DNA from: Stutzerimonas stutzeri
GTDB lineage: Bacteria > Pseudomonadota > Gammaproteobacteria > Pseudomonadales > Pseudomonadaceae
Reading direction: 5' to 3'
Assembly: GCF_002890895.1 (NCBI RefSeq)
Contig: NZ_POUL01000009.1
Span: 62,001-126,000 of the forward strand
DNA: 64,000 nt
The notes beneath the pieces are model-generated. The model saw nothing but the letters and a program-made list of their open reading frames with translations, did no database searches and was not told the origin of the DNA. The translations under genes were made by a program, and so were the position numbers. The stretch's first letter is position 1. The number at the start of each line of letters is the position of its first letter. This document shows positions 20,882 through 30,568 of the stretch, piece after piece.

Positions 20882-21240
20882 GCGCGACCTGCCTTGCGTT
20901 GCTGACGGCGAATCAGCGTCTGCATCAGCCAGCCAGTAAACACCAGTGACACCACCAGCGAGAGCACCAGCACGCCAACGATGGCCCAGAAATCCTCGAG
21001 AATCGCCCCGGTGTAGGCCATCACGCCCACGGCGGGCGGCACCAGCAACAGGGGCAGATAACGCAACAGACTACTCGCAGCGACCTGCAGCGATTCGCTC
21101 GCCTGGCCACGAGCCAACAACGCCATGAACAGCAACAGCAAGCCAATGATGGGCCCCGGCAACATCGGCAGCACCATTACGTTGAGCGCAGTGCCAAGCA
21201 ATTGAAACAACAGCAGCCAGGTTAGTCCGCGTAGCAGCAT
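20878..21240 (-). CDS. LrgA/CidA family holin-like protein
   Basis: Small four-helix membrane protein of 120 residues with the signature LPGPIIGLLLLF and the C-terminal VSLVFTGWLMQTL. A strong GGAGG site 6 nt before the ATG at 21240 fixes the start; the frame is open 9 codons further. It is translationally coupled to the LrgB gene, the standard two-component holin-like pair, and here followed by a LON-domain gene. Confidence 0.9.
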   Translation of the reverse strand: MLLRGLTWLLLFQLLGTALNVMVLPMLPGPIIGLLLLFMALLARGQASESLQVAASSLLRYLPLLLVPPAVGVMAYTGAILEDFWAIVGVLVLSLVVSLVFTGWLMQTLIRRQQRKAGRA

Positions 21241-21421
21241 GGAAGCCTCCAGAGCAAAGGAGCGCAATTATAAGCATCTCGCCACCGCGACACGCGGCGC
21301 AGCTTCCGATCAGCCTATGGCGCGCCATTCGCACCAACCATGCTTGGTTGATTCGCCCTCGGCTGCGTGCTGATCTAGCGTTGCGCCACATCCGAACAAA
21401 ACAACAAACGCCGGAGGATAT

Positions 21422-21877
21422 ATGCCGCAAGTACCCGTAGCAGAACTCAAGGATTACATTGGCAAAGAGCTAGGCCGCTCCGAATGGTTCACCGTCGATC
21501 AGCGGCGAGTCGATCAGTTCGCCGACTGCACCGGTGATCACCAGTTCATCCATATAGACCCGGAAAAGGCCGCGCAGACCCCGTTCGGCGGGACCATCGC
21601 GCACGGCTTCCTCTCGCTGTCGCTACTGCCGATGTTGATGGACGAACTGATGATCCGTCCCGAAGGGACCAAGATGGGCGTCAACTACGGGCTCGACAGC
21701 CTGCGCTTTATCCAGCCGGTGAGGGTGGGCTCGCGGGTTCGAGTAGCAGCGACGCTGCTCGACGCTTACGAGAAGAACCCGGGCCAGTGGCTCCTGAAAT
21801 CGCGTGCCGTGATGGAAATCGAGGGTGTAGAGAAGCCTGCTTACATTGCCGAGACCCTGGCACTCTGCGTTGTCTGA
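21422..21877 (+). CDS. MaoC-like (R)-specific enoyl-CoA hydratase
   Basis: Hot-dog fold protein of 151 residues. It has the hydratase-2 motif, with catalytic Asp and His in FADCTGDHQFIHIDPEKA followed by PFGGTIAHGFLSLSL. These enzymes hydrate trans-2-enoyl-CoA to the R-3-hydroxyacyl-CoA. The physiological substrate is not clear from the sequence. GGAGG lies 6 nt before the ATG. It is 71 bp upstream of the MORN-peptidase gene on the same strand. Confidence 0.88.
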   Translation: MPQVPVAELKDYIGKELGRSEWFTVDQRRVDQFADCTGDHQFIHIDPEKAAQTPFGGTIAHGFLSLSLLPMLMDELMIRPEGTKMGVNYGLDSLRFIQPVRVGSRVRVAATLLDAYEKNPGQWLLKSRAVMEIEGVEKPAYIAETLALCVV

Positions 21878-21948
21878 CCAAATGGGCGCAGTTGTCGCAC
21901 CCCGCTGAGTTTGCGGCATACTGCAGCGTCGCCCCTCTGGATAGCCGC

Positions 21949-23628
21949 ATGCGCCACCTCGCTCCAGCTCTGCTCGCCTGCTTTCTGACCGCTTGCGGTG
22001 ATGGCGAACCGTTAATGCCCGCCGACGCCGTGCTGCCCGATGGCGGCCGCTACCGGGGCGAGGTGATCGATGGGCTATTGCAGGGCGAGGGGCGTATCGA
22101 CTACCCCAACGGCAGCCATTACATCGGATCTTTCAGGGACGGGCAGTGGCATGGCCAGGGTGTCTGGCGAGGCGCTAATGGCGATCGCTACGAAGGCGCG
22201 TTCAAACAGGGATTATTCGATGGCCAGGGTCGCTTCAGCTACGCCAGTGGAGGCGTTTATGAGGGGCATTTCGAACGAGGAAGCCTCAACGGCAAGGGCC
22301 GCTACAACGAGCCCGGACTGAGCTACGAGGGGGATTTCAAGGATGGCCTCTACCACGGCACTGGCAAGCTGCAGGAGGCAGAGGGCTCCAACTATGAGGG
22401 TGCGCTTGCCAGTGGCCAGCCCAATGGCGAGGGCACCCGCAGCGACCCAAGCGGCGTATTCAGCGGCACCTTCACCGACGGCCGACTCAGCGGCGAGGGT
22501 CTTTACCGCGGCAACGACGGTGAGCATTACCTGGGCCAGTTCGAGGATGACCTCTTCCATGGCCAGGGCCGCTACGAAGACGCTGCCGGCAACGTTTGGA
22601 AAGGCGAGTTTAAAAACGGCGAACTCAGCGGCAGCGGTGAATATGTCGGCATTGACGGCACGCGCTACGGCGGACACTTCAAGCGCTGGCAGTACCACGG
22701 CGAAGGTGACCTGCAACAGCCTGGTGGTGGCCGCTACAGTGGCCGTTTTCGCGAAGGTCAGTTCAATGGAGTTGGCACGCTTCTCCTCGCGGACGGCACT
22801 CAAAGGAGCGGCACCTGGCGGGCCGGTCATCTGATTGAGAACGTTCAAGGCAAGCGCCTCGCCGACCCGCTGGAGCTAGGCCTGCTGCGCCAGGGAGCGC
22901 TGCTGGCGGACGCCCTTGATGCGGTGCCGGCCTCCACTCCGGCAGTCGAACTCTACGGCCTGACCCTTGCCGGCGATGGCCAGCAGAGCGTGTTTATGCG
23001 TGAGGTCGACTATGTCGACAACTTCTTGGCCGAACGCTTCGCCGCCCGCGGTCAGATAAGCCTCGTCAACCACCGCGACCACCTTGCAGACCGGCCACTG
23101 GCGACGCGCGAAAACCTCAAGCGCGCAATTGCCCGCCTGGCCGAGCGCAGCGGCCCGGAAGACCTGATCTTCATCTACTTGACCAGTCACGGCTCGGCCG
23201 ACCACCAGCTGGTACTGGCCCAGCCCCGATTGGCCCTGGAAGATTTGCCCGCCGAGGACCTGGCCGCGCTGATGCAGCCACTCGCCGACCGCAACAAGAT
23301 CCTAGTCATCTCGGCCTGCTATTCCGGCGGTTTTATCGAGCCGCTGAAGAGCCCCAATACACTCGTGATTACCGCAGCTCGCGCCGACCGAGTGTCCTTT
23401 GGCTGTTCCGAGGAAAGCGACTTTACCTACTTCGGCCGCGCCCTCTTCGCCGAGGCCTTGCAGGAAACTTCGGATATTGTGCAGGCATTCACGCTGGCAC
23501 AGGCGAAGGTTGCCGAACGGGAGCAAGCCGACCACTATCAAGCTTCGGAGCCGCAAATATGGGCGCCCGAGCAGGTTGTCGAACACTGGCGGAAGCTGAG
23601 CAATCGGCAGCCAGTGCCATCTGACTGA
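21949..23628 (+). CDS. MORN-repeat lipoprotein with C13/caspase-like peptidase domain
   Basis: Predicted envelope lipoprotein of 559 residues. The N-terminus has a signal peptide and lipobox FLTAC (Cys16). Residues about 30-310 hold roughly 11 MORN repeats of 22-23 residues (pattern Y-x-G-x-F-x-x-G-x-x-x-G-x-G). The C-terminal part is a legumain/caspase-type (clan CD) cysteine peptidase with His414 in YLTSHGS and Cys457 in ISACYSGG, the canonical catalytic dyad. A homologue without known role is found in P. aeruginosa. The start at 21949 was chosen for the lipoprotein signal; the frame is open into the MaoC gene. Substrate and location (inner or outer membrane) are unknown. Confidence 0.88.
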   Translation: MRHLAPALLACFLTACGDGEPLMPADAVLPDGGRYRGEVIDGLLQGEGRIDYPNGSHYIGSFRDGQWHGQGVWRGANGDRYEGAFKQGLFDGQGRFSYASGGVYEGHFERGSLNGKGRYNEPGLSYEGDFKDGLYHGTGKLQEAEGSNYEGALASGQPNGEGTRSDPSGVFSGTFTDGRLSGEGLYRGNDGEHYLGQFEDDLFHGQGRYEDAAGNVWKGEFKNGELSGSGEYVGIDGTRYGGHFKRWQYHGEGDLQQPGGGRYSGRFREGQFNGVGTLLLADGTQRSGTWRAGHLIENVQGKRLADPLELGLLRQGALLADALDAVPASTPAVELYGLTLAGDGQQSVFMREVDYVDNFLAERFAARGQISLVNHRDHLADRPLATRENLKRAIARLAERSGPEDLIFIYLTSHGSADHQLVLAQPRLALEDLPAEDLAALMQPLADRNKILVISACYSGGFIEPLKSPNTLVITAARADRVSFGCSEESDFTYFGRALFAEALQETSDIVQAFTLAQAKVAEREQADHYQASEPQIWAPEQVVEHWRKLSNRQPVPSD

Positions 23629-23648
23629 TCGTTACAGGAAGCCAAACC

Positions 23649-24290
23649 ATGTATTTGACGCCACAGCGTATTTTGCTTGCCGGCGCCACCGGGCTAACCG
23701 GCGAGCACCTGCTCGACCGCCTGCTCAACGAACCCACCGTGGAGTGCGTGCTCGCTCCCAGCCGCAAGCAGCTGGCCGGGCATCCGCGGCTCGAGAACCC
23801 GATCGGGCCGTTGCAGGCGCTACTGCCGCAGCTGTCGGGCAGTATCGACACCGCGTTCTGCTGCCTGGGCAGCACACTGAAGGACGCCGGAAGCCAGGAA
23901 GCCTTCCGCGCCATCGATCATGATCTGGTTGTCGCCTTCGCCAAACGCGCCCGAGAACTGGGCGCACGGCATCTGCTGGTCGTCAGCTCACTGGGCGCCG
24001 ACCCCGCCAGTTCGATTTTCTACTGCCGCGTCAAGGGCGAAATGGAGCAAGCGCTACGCGCCCAGGACTGGCCGCAATTGACCATCGTGCGCCCATCGCA
24101 GCTGCTGGGGCCGCGCATGCAGGTCCGCCCGGTCGAACGCCTTACCGCCCCGCTCTCTTATCTGCTGCCAGGCAAATACCGCGGCATCTCGGCCTGCATT
24201 CTGGCGCGCGCGCTCTGGCGCCTGGCGCTGGAAGAAGCCGAAGGCACGCGGGTGATCGAGTCGGACGAGCTGCGCAAATTGGGGCGGTAA
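23649..24290 (+). CDS. NAD(P)-binding Rossmann-fold protein (atypical SDR)
   Basis: 213-residue oxidoreductase-like protein of the NmrA/YbjT/HTATIP2 type, with the dinucleotide motif [13 protein letters not shown] near the start. [12 protein letters not shown] loop and [21 protein letters not shown], carrying the YxxxK-equivalent, follow. It lies 20 bp after the MORN-peptidase gene and is probably co-transcribed. Substrate unknown. It ends before a strong bidirectional terminator. Confidence 0.85.
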   Translation: MYLTPQRILLAGATGLTGEHLLDRLLNEPTVECVLAPSRKQLAGHPRLENPIGPLQALLPQLSGSIDTAFCCLGSTLKDAGSQEAFRAIDHDLVVAFAKRARELGARHLLVVSSLGADPASSIFYCRVKGEMEQALRAQDWPQLTIVRPSQLLGPRMQVRPVERLTAPLSYLLPGKYRGISACILARALWRLALEEAEGTRVIESDELRKLGR

Positions 24291-24292
24291 CC

Positions 24293-24330
24293 GGTTACAG
24301 GCTGCGTCCATGCACACGCAGTCTGTAACC
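24293..24330. terminator. Bidirectional terminator hairpin
   Basis: 15-base arms GGTTACAGGCTGCGT and ACGCAGTCTGTAACC with an 8-nt loop pair fully (one G-U). They lie between the convergent NAD(P)-binding gene and orn. Confidence 0.65.
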
Positions 24331-24364
24331 AGAGTGCTCCTACCTCGCCCACCCTGCAATGTGA

Positions 24365-24907
24365 TCAGTACTTGATGAAGTGCTCGCGATAATGGCGCAG
24401 CTCGGCGATGGACTCACGGATGTCATCCAGCGCCAGATGCGTGCCACCCTTCTTGAAGCCAGCCAGCACTTCCGGTGCCCAGCGTGCCGCTAGTTCTTTG
24501 AGCGTCGAAACGTCCAGGTTGCGGTAGTGGAAGTAGGCTTCCAGGCGAGGCATGCGGCGGTAGAGAAAACGCCGATCCTGACAGATGCTGTTGCCACAGA
24601 TAGGCGACTTGCCCTTGGGCACCCATTGTTCAAGAAACGCCAGTGTCTGGGCTTCGGCTTCCTCGTTAGAAACCTGGCTGTCGCGCACCCGCTGAGTCAG
24701 GCCGGAGCCACCGTGCTGGCGCGTATTCCACTCGTCCATACCGGCGAGGATTTCATCGTTCTGATGGATGGCGATGACCGGCCCCTCGGCCAGCACATTG
24801 AGCTGACTGTCGGTAACGATGGTTGCCATCTCGATGATGACGTCGTTGTCCGGATCCAGGCCGGTCATTTCCAGGTCGATCCATATGAGATTCTGCGGGT
24901 TCTGCAT
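24365..24907 (-). CDS. orn: Oligoribonuclease
   Basis: 3'-5' exoribonuclease of the DEDDh family that degrades RNA dinucleotides, including pGpG from c-di-GMP breakdown. The 180-residue length is standard. Acidic residues are in [10 protein letters not shown], and the conserved [26 protein letters not shown] and [12 protein letters not shown] segments carry the remaining ligands. AAGGAG lies just before the ATG at 24907. Its role in clearing pGpG fits the c-di-GMP genes further along. Confidence 0.97.
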   Translation of the reverse strand: MQNPQNLIWIDLEMTGLDPDNDVIIEMATIVTDSQLNVLAEGPVIAIHQNDEILAGMDEWNTRQHGGSGLTQRVRDSQVSNEEAEAQTLAFLEQWVPKGKSPICGNSICQDRRFLYRRMPRLEAYFHYRNLDVSTLKELAARWAPEVLAGFKKGGTHLALDDIRESIAELRHYREHFIKY

Positions 24908-24935
24908 GGTGAGCTCCTTGGCTTTGGCGCGCAGT

Positions 24936-25745
24936 TTAGCCGCTCGCGGAGTGGCCGTCAGGTTGTGCGGCCGCCCCGGGCCGCCAGATGAACAGACGTG
25001 AATGCCGCCAGTCATCGATGGCGAGGATTTCCTGTGGCTCAACGTCAGGCACCTCGAAACTGTTGCTGATCAACAGCGAGCCTGGGTTCATCTCCACGCG
25101 GGCCTTATCCCACAGCGCCGGCATGGGTGCCGGCGATAGAAAGCAATAGACCACATCGTAGTCAGCCAGCGGCTCGCGCCAAAAACTGCGGAAACGGACC
25201 CGGCAGTTGCGCTGGAACAGGCAGCGCAACCAGCACAACGCAAAAGTGAGCGGCGCCGTCTCGACACCGACGAAGTGTGCCGACGGGTACTGCCGTGCCA
25301 GCCGCAGCAGGGTGCCGCCGAGTCCACTGCCCAGATCGATAAAGCGGAACCCGTCAGGTAAAGCGGCTAGCCGACATGCCAGGCACTGCTCGGCTGCCGA
25401 ACCGGTGAGGTACAACGGCACCCTTTCCGTCAGGGCGTTCCAGTTCAACATCAGCAAGACCAGAAAGCCGAGCAGCAGCAACCAGGGCGGCAACGCATGA
25501 TCCTGTAACAGCACCAATCCGGGGACGAAGCCAAGATTGATTGACAGCCACCAGCGCGACAATCCGAGGCGCTGACCGATCACTGCAGCAACCGCACCTT
25601 GCACACAGGCTGCCCCTAAAAGGCTGAGATGCCAGCCAAGCATTCGTGCCAATGCAAGCAGCAACAGCCAACAGAGCAGCAGCGACAGCAGTTGACTGAG
25701 AAGCGCCAGCAAGGCGGGATAACGGGTAAATGAGGAGACAGGCAT
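24936..25745 (-). CDS. Class I SAM methyltransferase with N-terminal membrane segments
   Basis: 269-residue protein. The first 120 residues hold about four hydrophobic segments, predicted membrane-embedded. The second half has a Rossmann methyltransferase motif [16 protein letters not shown] followed by FVGVETAPL and [11 protein letters not shown]. Substrate is unknown. It lies between orn and the divergent rsgA. The ATG at 25745 is preceded by GGCGAG. An in-frame ATG at 25832 would add 29 residues and cannot be excluded. Confidence 0.75.
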   Translation of the reverse strand: MPVSSFTRYPALLALLSQLLSLLLCWLLLLALARMLGWHLSLLGAACVQGAVAAVIGQRLGLSRWWLSINLGFVPGLVLLQDHALPPWLLLLGFLVLLMLNWNALTERVPLYLTGSAAEQCLACRLAALPDGFRFIDLGSGLGGTLLRLARQYPSAHFVGVETAPLTFALCWLRCLFQRNCRVRFRSFWREPLADYDVVYCFLSPAPMPALWDKARVEMNPGSLLISNSFEVPDVEPQEILAIDDWRHSRLFIWRPGAAAQPDGHSASG

Positions 25746-25873
25746 GGGCGCTCGCCGCCAGAGGTAGATACTGGCTAGTCTACCGGCCGGAAGCCCAGCA
25801 AAAACAGGCCCACAGCGTGTACTCACGGGCATGTTAGACTCGCCCTCTTTTCATACCTGGGCACCGCACACAA

Positions 25874-26905
25874 ATGGCCAAACGCCAACTCAACCGCCGG
25901 CAAAGCTGGCGCATCGAGAAGATCCAGGAAGAACGCGCCACTCGCGCAGCGCGCCGTGAATCGCGTGCTGTGAAAGAACTCGAGGGCGGCGATCTCGGCC
26001 CGGAACAAACCGGCCTGGTCATCGCCCACTTCGGCGTGCAGGTCGAAGTCGAGGCTCAGGAAGGCGAGCACTGTGGTCAGGTCTTCCGCTGCCACCTGCG
26101 GGCAAACCTGCCAGCACTGGTAACTGGCGATCGAGTGGTCTGGCGGCCGGGCAACCAGGGCATCGGTGTCATCGTCGCGCAACTGCCGCGCCAGTCCGAA
26201 CTCTGCCGACCCGACACGCGCGGTCAGCTCAAGCCGGTGGCGGCCAACGTCGACCTGATCGTTATCGTCTTTGCCCCACTGCCCGAACCCCACGCCAATC
26301 TCATCGACCGCTACCTGATTGCCGCCGAGCACGCCGGCATCACGCCGCTGTTGCTGCTGAACAAGGCCGATCTGATCGACGCACAAAACGAAGGCGCGTT
26401 GAACTCGTTGTTAGGGGTCTATCGTCAGCTAGGCTATCCACTGATGGAGGTTTCAGCACACGGCGGCGCAGGCATGGAGGCATTGCAGGCGCGACTCGAC
26501 GGGCACGTCAGCGTATTTGTCGGCCAGTCCGGGGTGGGCAAGTCGTCGCTGGTCAATAGCCTGTTGCCCGGTGTCGACACCCGGGTGGGCGCGCTGTCAG
26601 AAATGACCGGCAAGGGCACGCACACCACCACGACCGCACGACTGTTTCATTTCCCTGGCGGTGGCGAGCTGATCGACTCTCCAGGCATCCGTGAATTCGG
26701 CCTGGGCCACGTAAGCCGCTTTGACGTCGAGGCCGGTTTCATCGAGTTCCAGGAGCTGCTGGGGCACTGTCGCTTCCGCGACTGCAAGCATGACCGCGAG
26801 CCAGGCTGCGCCCTGCTCAAAGCACTGGAGGAGGGCCAGATCCAGCCACAGCGCATGGCCAGCTACCGACATATCATCAGCGGCCTGACAGAAGCCGACT
26901 ACTGA
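25874..26905 (+). CDS. rsgA: Ribosome small-subunit GTPase RsgA
   Basis: Circularly permuted GTPase that acts in late 30S maturation. The 343-residue product has an OB fold, then the permuted order G4 (LLNKADL), G1 (GQSGVGKSS) and G3 (IDSPGIREF), and a C-terminal zinc finger ([14 protein letters not shown]). The N-terminus is Arg/Lys rich, as in pseudomonads. It is divergent from the methyltransferase and convergent with motB. Confidence 0.97.
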   Translation: MAKRQLNRRQSWRIEKIQEERATRAARRESRAVKELEGGDLGPEQTGLVIAHFGVQVEVEAQEGEHCGQVFRCHLRANLPALVTGDRVVWRPGNQGIGVIVAQLPRQSELCRPDTRGQLKPVAANVDLIVIVFAPLPEPHANLIDRYLIAAEHAGITPLLLLNKADLIDAQNEGALNSLLGVYRQLGYPLMEVSAHGGAGMEALQARLDGHVSVFVGQSGVGKSSLVNSLLPGVDTRVGALSEMTGKGTHTTTTARLFHFPGGGELIDSPGIREFGLGHVSRFDVEAGFIEFQELLGHCRFRDCKHDREPGCALLKALEEGQIQPQRMASYRHIISGLTEADY

Positions 26906-26932
26906 CGAGCGCCAAACAGAAGCGGTTGAGAT

Positions 26933-26955
26933 GCCCGGCTCAGTTCCCGCCGGGC
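26933..26955. terminator. Hairpin overlapping the motB 3' end
   Basis: GCCCGGC / GCCGGGC with a 9-nt loop spans the motB stop and lies 27 bp after the rsgA stop. It is a modest hairpin between convergent genes without a T-run. Confidence 0.35.
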
Positions 26956-27968
26956 TGATCGAACTGCAGCACGCCGTCCTCGAATATGTTCAGCCGCTCG
27001 CGCAACTGCGGCGCTTGCAGCGGGTCAGGTGGCGCAGCCGAGGGCGCCGGCCCGTTGCCTGCTGATGTGGCTGCTGAGTCTGCGCTTTTCCCCGTCGCGT
27101 CCGACTGCTCGCCCTCGATGTCGCGCTGCGCCTTTCTGGTCAGCACCAGAATATCGATGCGGCGGTTGACGGGGTTCAGCGGGTTCTCCCGATCGAACAA
27201 GGCCGAAGAGGCATAGCCCACCACCCGAGCAATCTGCTCATCCGGATAGCCACCGGCAACCAGCGTGCGCCGAGCCGCGTTGGCGCGCCCGGCCGACAAC
27301 TCCCAGTTACCGAACTCGCCGCGCCCGGAATAAGGCTTGGCATCGGTGTGGCCGCTGATGCTGATCTTGTTCGGCACCCCACGGATGGTGTCGGCCATGG
27401 CCAACAGAATATCCTCGAAGTACGGCTGCAATTGGGCACTGCCGAGGGCGAACATTGGACGGTTGGCCGCATCCATGATCTGGATACGCAAACCGTCCTG
27501 TGTGATTTCAAAGAGGATCTGATCCTTGAAGCGTGTCAGCTCCGGATTTTCGTCAACCTTGTTCTGCAGCTCCTGAAGCAACAGGTCGAGACGTTCACGC
27601 TCCAACTGCTCGGCAAAGGTTTCCGCCTGCGCTGCATCCATCGCCGATTCGCTCTGGCCCTGGCTTTGGCTCTGCTGCATGGCAGGGTCGACGACGTCGT
27701 TTAGCGTACGGTCCGGCGCAGGCGTTGGCGTACCGCCCAGATCTATCACATGCGGACTGGCGCTTTCGGTGAAGCCAATCGGGTCCTGGAAATAGCCCGA
27801 AATCGCACGCTTCTGTTCAGGCGTGGCCGAGGACATCAGCCACATCACCAGAAAGAACGCCATCATGGCGGTCGCAAAGTCGGCGAAGGCAATCTTCCAG
27901 GCGCCACCGTGGTGGCCCGCGGCGACCTTCTTGACCCGCTTGACGATGATTGGTTGGGTATTGTCCAT
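26940..27968 (-). CDS. motB: Flagellar stator protein MotB
   Basis: Stator subunit that anchors the motor to peptidoglycan. The 342-residue product has the single membrane helix with the proton-carrying aspartate in the DFATAMMAFFLVMWL segment. A linker follows, then an OmpA-like domain at about residues 190-290 (ISGHTDAKPYSGRGEFGNWELS-type motif, split here around SGHTDAKPY). It starts 8 bp after motA. The C-terminal tail is Ala/Ser/Pro rich and variable. Confidence 0.96.
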   Translation of the reverse strand: MDNTQPIIVKRVKKVAAGHHGGAWKIAFADFATAMMAFFLVMWLMSSATPEQKRAISGYFQDPIGFTESASPHVIDLGGTPTPAPDRTLNDVVDPAMQQSQSQGQSESAMDAAQAETFAEQLERERLDLLLQELQNKVDENPELTRFKDQILFEITQDGLRIQIMDAANRPMFALGSAQLQPYFEDILLAMADTIRGVPNKISISGHTDAKPYSGRGEFGNWELSAGRANAARRTLVAGGYPDEQIARVVGYASSALFDRENPLNPVNRRIDILVLTRKAQRDIEGEQSDATGKSADSAATSAGNGPAPSAAPPDPLQAPQLRERLNIFEDGVLQFDQPGGN

Positions 27969-27976
27969 GATTGCGC

Positions 27977-28828
27977 TTAGCTACCACGCATCGCTTGTTC
28001 AAGCTCAGCGAAACTTGGACGGTGCGCCGGCAGCAGCACCTTGCGGCCAAACTCCACCGCCAGTGTCGGCGGCATGCCGGACGCCGAGGCCACCAGGGTC
28101 GCCTTGATGCCCTCGTACAGATTCAGTTCTTCCTTGGCGTCGTGCTCGAGCGCCGCCGCCAGCGGGCCGAAGAAGCCGTAGGACGCCAGAATACCGAGGA
28201 AGGTACCTACCAGGGCCGTACCAACCTTTTCACCGATCTCCGCGTTGGTTGCCGAAGCGAGCACCGACATGGTGATCACGATACCCAGTACCGCAGCCAC
28301 GATCCCCATCGCGGGCAAGCCGTCTGCAATCTTCGCCACGGCGTGAGACGGATGCTCAAGTTCTTCCTTGAGGCCGTTGAGCTCCATGTCGAACAGGCCT
28401 TCCAGCTCATGCGGGGCCATGTTGCCGGAAGACATGATGCGCAAGTAGTCACAGACGAAGGCTGTCATCCGTTCGTCCTTCAGGATCGCCGGGTACTTGC
28501 TGAAAATCGGACTGGCTGCCGGATCTTCCAGGTCGGCTTCGATGGCCATCATGCCCTCGCGGCGACTCTTGTTGAGGATCTCGTAGAGCATCCCCAGCAC
28601 TTCCAGGTAGTACTTGTGCGTAAAGCGATTGCCAAACATCTGCAGCGATTTCTTGAACACGATTTTGGTCGTGCTGCCAGGGTTGGCCTGCAGAAAGCCG
28701 CCAAGTGCGGCACCACCGATGATCATTACCTCGAACGGGTGAATGAGTGCGGCGACTTTGCCGCCGGACAGAATGAAACCGCCAAGGACGCTGGCGATTA
28801 CCACGATGATGCCGATTATTTTTGCCAT
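27977..28828 (-). CDS. motA: Flagellar stator protein MotA
   Basis: Proton-channel subunit of the flagellar stator. The 283-residue product has four hydrophobic segments, the cytoplasmic loop with conserved charged residues and the motif LPAMGIVAAVLGIVITM. VGTALVGTFLGILASYGFFGPL follows. It is translated just ahead of motB. The pair matches the MotAB (rather than MotCD) set linked to rsgA in P. aeruginosa, from remembered gene order. Confidence 0.96.
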   Translation of the reverse strand: MAKIIGIIVVIASVLGGFILSGGKVAALIHPFEVMIIGGAALGGFLQANPGSTTKIVFKKSLQMFGNRFTHKYYLEVLGMLYEILNKSRREGMMAIEADLEDPAASPIFSKYPAILKDERMTAFVCDYLRIMSSGNMAPHELEGLFDMELNGLKEELEHPSHAVAKIADGLPAMGIVAAVLGIVITMSVLASATNAEIGEKVGTALVGTFLGILASYGFFGPLAAALEHDAKEELNLYEGIKATLVASASGMPPTLAVEFGRKVLLPAHRPSFAELEQAMRGS

Positions 28829-28998
28829 AGGTAGGTACGTCTAAAACCTGATCTCAGGGCACCTGAAACAAGCCGCGCGATGTCGCACGAGCTCGATTGG
28901 GGTCAGGCGGAAGGGCAGATGAAAAGAATTGTTCTGGTTATCGGAACTTTTGCGCCAGACTAAAGGCCATCCCGATGAAATGCTAGTTCGGCGGCGCC

Positions 28999-30513
28999 AT
29001 GACTACGACACCACTCCCCCGCACGCTTGAAGCCTGGCTCAAGACGTTGGACGCCGTTGTCCTGCCGGCGGCTGCCGGTCCCTATGCCCGAGTGCAACGG
29101 GCATTGGGCGACAGCAGCCTTTCCATGCGCGAGATTTCAGATCTCATCCAGGAAAGCCCGGTCCTCGCACTTACCGTGATCCGCGAAGCAAACCGCAGCG
29201 CGGCATCAACCAGCAAACCGGCCGAGAGCCTTGAGGTTGCGCTGAGCCGCATCGGCTTGAAGCGCGCCGAAGCCCTGTTCGCGAAAGTGCCCGCCGCGCA
29301 GCCAACCGATATTCCAGCGCCATTGCGGCAGTTGATGTTGATCAGCAGTCACGCCAGCCAGCAGGCAAACGGGTTGTTCGCCTCACGCCTCGCGCGGCTC
29401 TGGCAGGAGATCCACTGGAGCAGTCTGCTGTTTCTGTCGCCGGCATGGGCACTTGTCGCCGCGCACCCGCAGTTGCTGGAAGACTGGGAGCAGCGCGTTC
29501 TGGTCAAGCGCGAGCCCGCTCGCCAGGTCGAGCAGTCATTGCTCGGCGTCTCCTTGCTCGAGCTCTGCATTGCCACCGCCGAGCATTGGGGGCTGCCCGG
29601 CTGGATTGCCCAAGGCTACCGGCTCCTCAACGAACACCGGCGGATGCTGATCAAGGCACTGCATATCGCTCGCGATAATGAACACCCCTTGCACCAGCAA
29701 CAAATGCTCGACGCCGACCCCTCGCTGCGCCGCTGGCTCACCTTGCCGAGCAACACCATTGTGCTCGCCAACGGCCTGGCGCTGTCGGCGCACCACAGCT
29801 GGAGCGGCATTCACAGCCTGCGCTGGCAGCGGCTCGCCGGGCTCTACCTTCAGGTCCCGCTCGCCGAATTGCAGCAAATGGCGCATCAGCAGGCGGTGGC
29901 CAGCGCCCGCGTGATCGGCCCAACCGAACTGTGGCATCCGGCCCAGGGCCTGCTCTGGCCATGGAAAAGCCTATTCCAGGTGGAAAAAACCGCGAAACTG
30001 CCAGACACCGAAACCCTGGCCCAGTGGCGCGAGCACTGCCGCGAGCTGCTCAGCGTTCCCTGCCCATTCGACAATGTGCTGCAACTCACTACGACGGCCT
30101 GCAAGGCACTGACGTGCGCGGGCATGGAACGCGTACTGTTGCTGATGGTAGATCGCAAGCAGCAACGCCTGGTCGGCCAACAAGCCAGCGGACTGCCGAG
30201 CGAGGCCACCCGCCTGACACTTGAACCCGAGCAAAGCCAAGTGTTGCGCAGACTGCTGGAAAAACCGGCTCTACTGAGACTGAAGCCGGATAACCTTGCC
30301 CAATTCACCGCGCTGTTACCCGGCGCACTCAAAGCACTGTTCCCCAGCGAACACGTCCTGTTGCGCTCAGTCGGCTTGGACGATCGTGTGGTGATGCTGC
30401 TGGTGGTAGATCAGAACAACACGGCATTCAGCGAGATGGGGTTGCAGGCCTTCACCAAGACGGCCCAGTGCATCGAGCGCGCCCTGGCGACGTTCAGCAA
30501 ACGCGTCCGTTGA
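28999..30513 (+). CDS. HDOD-GAF domain protein
   Basis: Cytoplasmic signalling protein of 504 residues. Residues about 25-230 form an HDOD domain (MREISDLIQESPVLALTVI, then SLEVALSRIGLKRAEALFA), a non-enzymatic relative of HD phosphohydrolases. Residues from about 350 look like a GAF sensor domain. HDOD proteins often act in two-component and c-di-GMP networks. It is divergent from motAB and lies upstream of rhdA, psd and fimX. Its molecular role is not known from the sequence. Confidence 0.75.
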   Translation: MTTTPLPRTLEAWLKTLDAVVLPAAAGPYARVQRALGDSSLSMREISDLIQESPVLALTVIREANRSAASTSKPAESLEVALSRIGLKRAEALFAKVPAAQPTDIPAPLRQLMLISSHASQQANGLFASRLARLWQEIHWSSLLFLSPAWALVAAHPQLLEDWEQRVLVKREPARQVEQSLLGVSLLELCIATAEHWGLPGWIAQGYRLLNEHRRMLIKALHIARDNEHPLHQQQMLDADPSLRRWLTLPSNTIVLANGLALSAHHSWSGIHSLRWQRLAGLYLQVPLAELQQMAHQQAVASARVIGPTELWHPAQGLLWPWKSLFQVEKTAKLPDTETLAQWREHCRELLSVPCPFDNVLQLTTTACKALTCAGMERVLLLMVDRKQQRLVGQQASGLPSEATRLTLEPEQSQVLRRLLEKPALLRLKPDNLAQFTALLPGALKALFPSEHVLLRSVGLDDRVVMLLVVDQNNTAFSEMGLQAFTKTAQCIERALATFSKRVR

Positions 30514-30568
30514 TTCGTCCGTTGATTTTTTCGCTAGACTGCCCCTTTCCATCCGCTTGAGGCTTGCC

